Program-made: the position numbers and the translations under genes | NCBI GenBank assembly: GCA_035507475.1 | Contig: DATJOB010000404.1 | Span: forward strand, 1 to 5,841 | Origin: DATARH01 sp035507475 | GTDB taxonomy: Bacteria; Pseudomonadota; Alphaproteobacteria; ATCC43930; CGMCC-115725 | Length of the DNA stretch: 5,841 bases | Reading direction: 5' to 3' | Shown: positions 5,581 to 5,841 of the stretch, in pieces | Position numbering within the stretch: the stretch's first letter is position 1 | Layout: every line of letters begins with the position of its first letter | The notes under the pieces: model-generated | What the model saw: the letters and a program-made list of their open reading frames with translations, nothing else | Databases searched by the model: none | Told to the model about the DNA's origin: nothing

Positions 5581-5841
5581 CGGGCGCCTGCAGCGCCTGC
5601 AGCGCTTGGCGCGCCTCGCGCGCGACGGCGAGCAGCGTCGGCAGCTGCCGCGGCCGGGTCAGCACCGAGGCGAGCACCGAGCCGAAGGCCGGCGTCCCGT
5701 CCTCGGCGAGCGGCACCAGCGCCGCCGGCGGCAATTCGCGCACCGCCGGATCGGCGATCGCGCGCAGCACGACGAACGGAATCCCGAGCGCGGCCGCGGC
5801 ACGCGCGACGACCGCACTTTCGAGGTCGATCGCGATGGCAC
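5546..5841 (-). CDS. hpnG: HpnG, adenosylhopane nucleosidase/phosphorylase (partial, N-terminus beyond right edge)
   Basis: The last 97 residues of a minus-strand frame open to the right edge; the stop is TAG at 5548-5546. HpnG removes adenine from adenosylhopane, the step after HpnH, giving the ribosylhopane precursor of BHT. The visible part matches the C-terminal portion of the MTA/SAH nucleosidase-like fold: AIDLESAVVARAAAALGIPF contains the acidic DLES motif (the glutamate, encoded at 5821-5819, is the ribose-binding residue of the family), and VVLRAIADPAV contains the aspartate (5752-5750) corresponding to the catalytic aspartate of MTA/SAH nucleosidases, there usually preceded by serine but here by alanine. 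The tail ELPPAALVPLAEDGTPAFGSVLASVLTRPRQLPTLLAVA is HpnG-like. Substrate-binding residues of the N-terminal half are off window. A short frame starting at the GTG 5770 is only an internal fragment. It is convergent with hpnH. Confidence 0.88.
   Translation of the reverse strand, partial: AIAIDLESAVVARAAAALGIPFVVLRAIADPAVRELPPAALVPLAEDGTPAFGSVLASVLTRPRQLPTLLAVAREARQALQALQAPAYALNRVLAGA
5586..5603. repeat. hpnG: In-frame 9-bp tandem repeat in the hpnG 3' end
   Basis: GCCTGCAGC occurs twice in tandem (5586-5594, 5595-5603). In HpnG it encodes part of the ALQALQA stretch near the C-terminus, so a copy change would add or remove three residues without shifting the frame. It is a second slippage-type repeat within 50 bp of the 16-bp duplication. 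Confidence 0.7.

Noticed and set aside
5546..5770. A separate 74-residue gene starting at GTG 5770
   Set aside because: The same frame continues to the right edge with clear HpnG motifs (DLES). The GTG is an internal valine codon.

Overview
The window is high-GC bacterial DNA that reads as one block of a hopanoid (bacterial pentacyclic triterpenoid) gene cluster. All seven coding regions fit hopanoid side-chain chemistry, isoprenoid supply or lipid transport to the outer membrane. The organism is Gram-negative, because it has an outer-membrane MlaA-type lipoprotein and a periplasmic MlaC-type protein. It is most likely an alphaproteobacterium, perhaps of the Rhodospirillales type. That placement rests on GC content, gene content and protein flavour and was not tested by phylogeny.

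Layout from left to right: (1) minus strand, hpnJ (cut by the left edge) and upstream of it hpnI, joined by a one-base stop/start overlap; (2) plus strand, an MlaA/VacJ lipoprotein gene divergent from hpnI; (3) minus strand, hpnM (MlaC/Ttg2D type), convergent with mlaA across 12 bp; (4) a 173-bp divergent spacer; (5) plus strand, ispH and hpnH, 31 bp apart and probably cotranscribed; (6) minus strand, hpnG (cut by the right edge), convergent with hpnH across an 18-bp spacer made almost entirely by a perfect 16-bp tandem duplication. Coding density is very high. The largest gap is the hpnM-ispH spacer, and no stretch over 300 bp lacks a gene. I see no tRNA, rRNA, CRISPR array or mobile element.

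Together the genes describe a route. IspH supplies IPP/DMAPP for squalene and hopene. HpnH adds the 5'-deoxyadenosyl group of SAM to diploptene, giving adenosylhopane. HpnG removes adenine, giving the ribosylhopane precursor of bacteriohopanetetrol (BHT). HpnI glycosylates BHT, and HpnJ contracts the amino sugar into the cyclitol ether after deacetylation by HpnK, which is not in this window. MlaA and HpnM are candidates for moving hopanoids or phospholipids between the two membranes. The pathway is known. The points worth a second look are the MlaA/HpnM pair inside the cluster, the alternating gene orientation (hpnG opposed to hpnH), the tandem duplication holding both stop codons, and several start-site decisions (TTG for hpnH, GTG for hpnI and mlaA).
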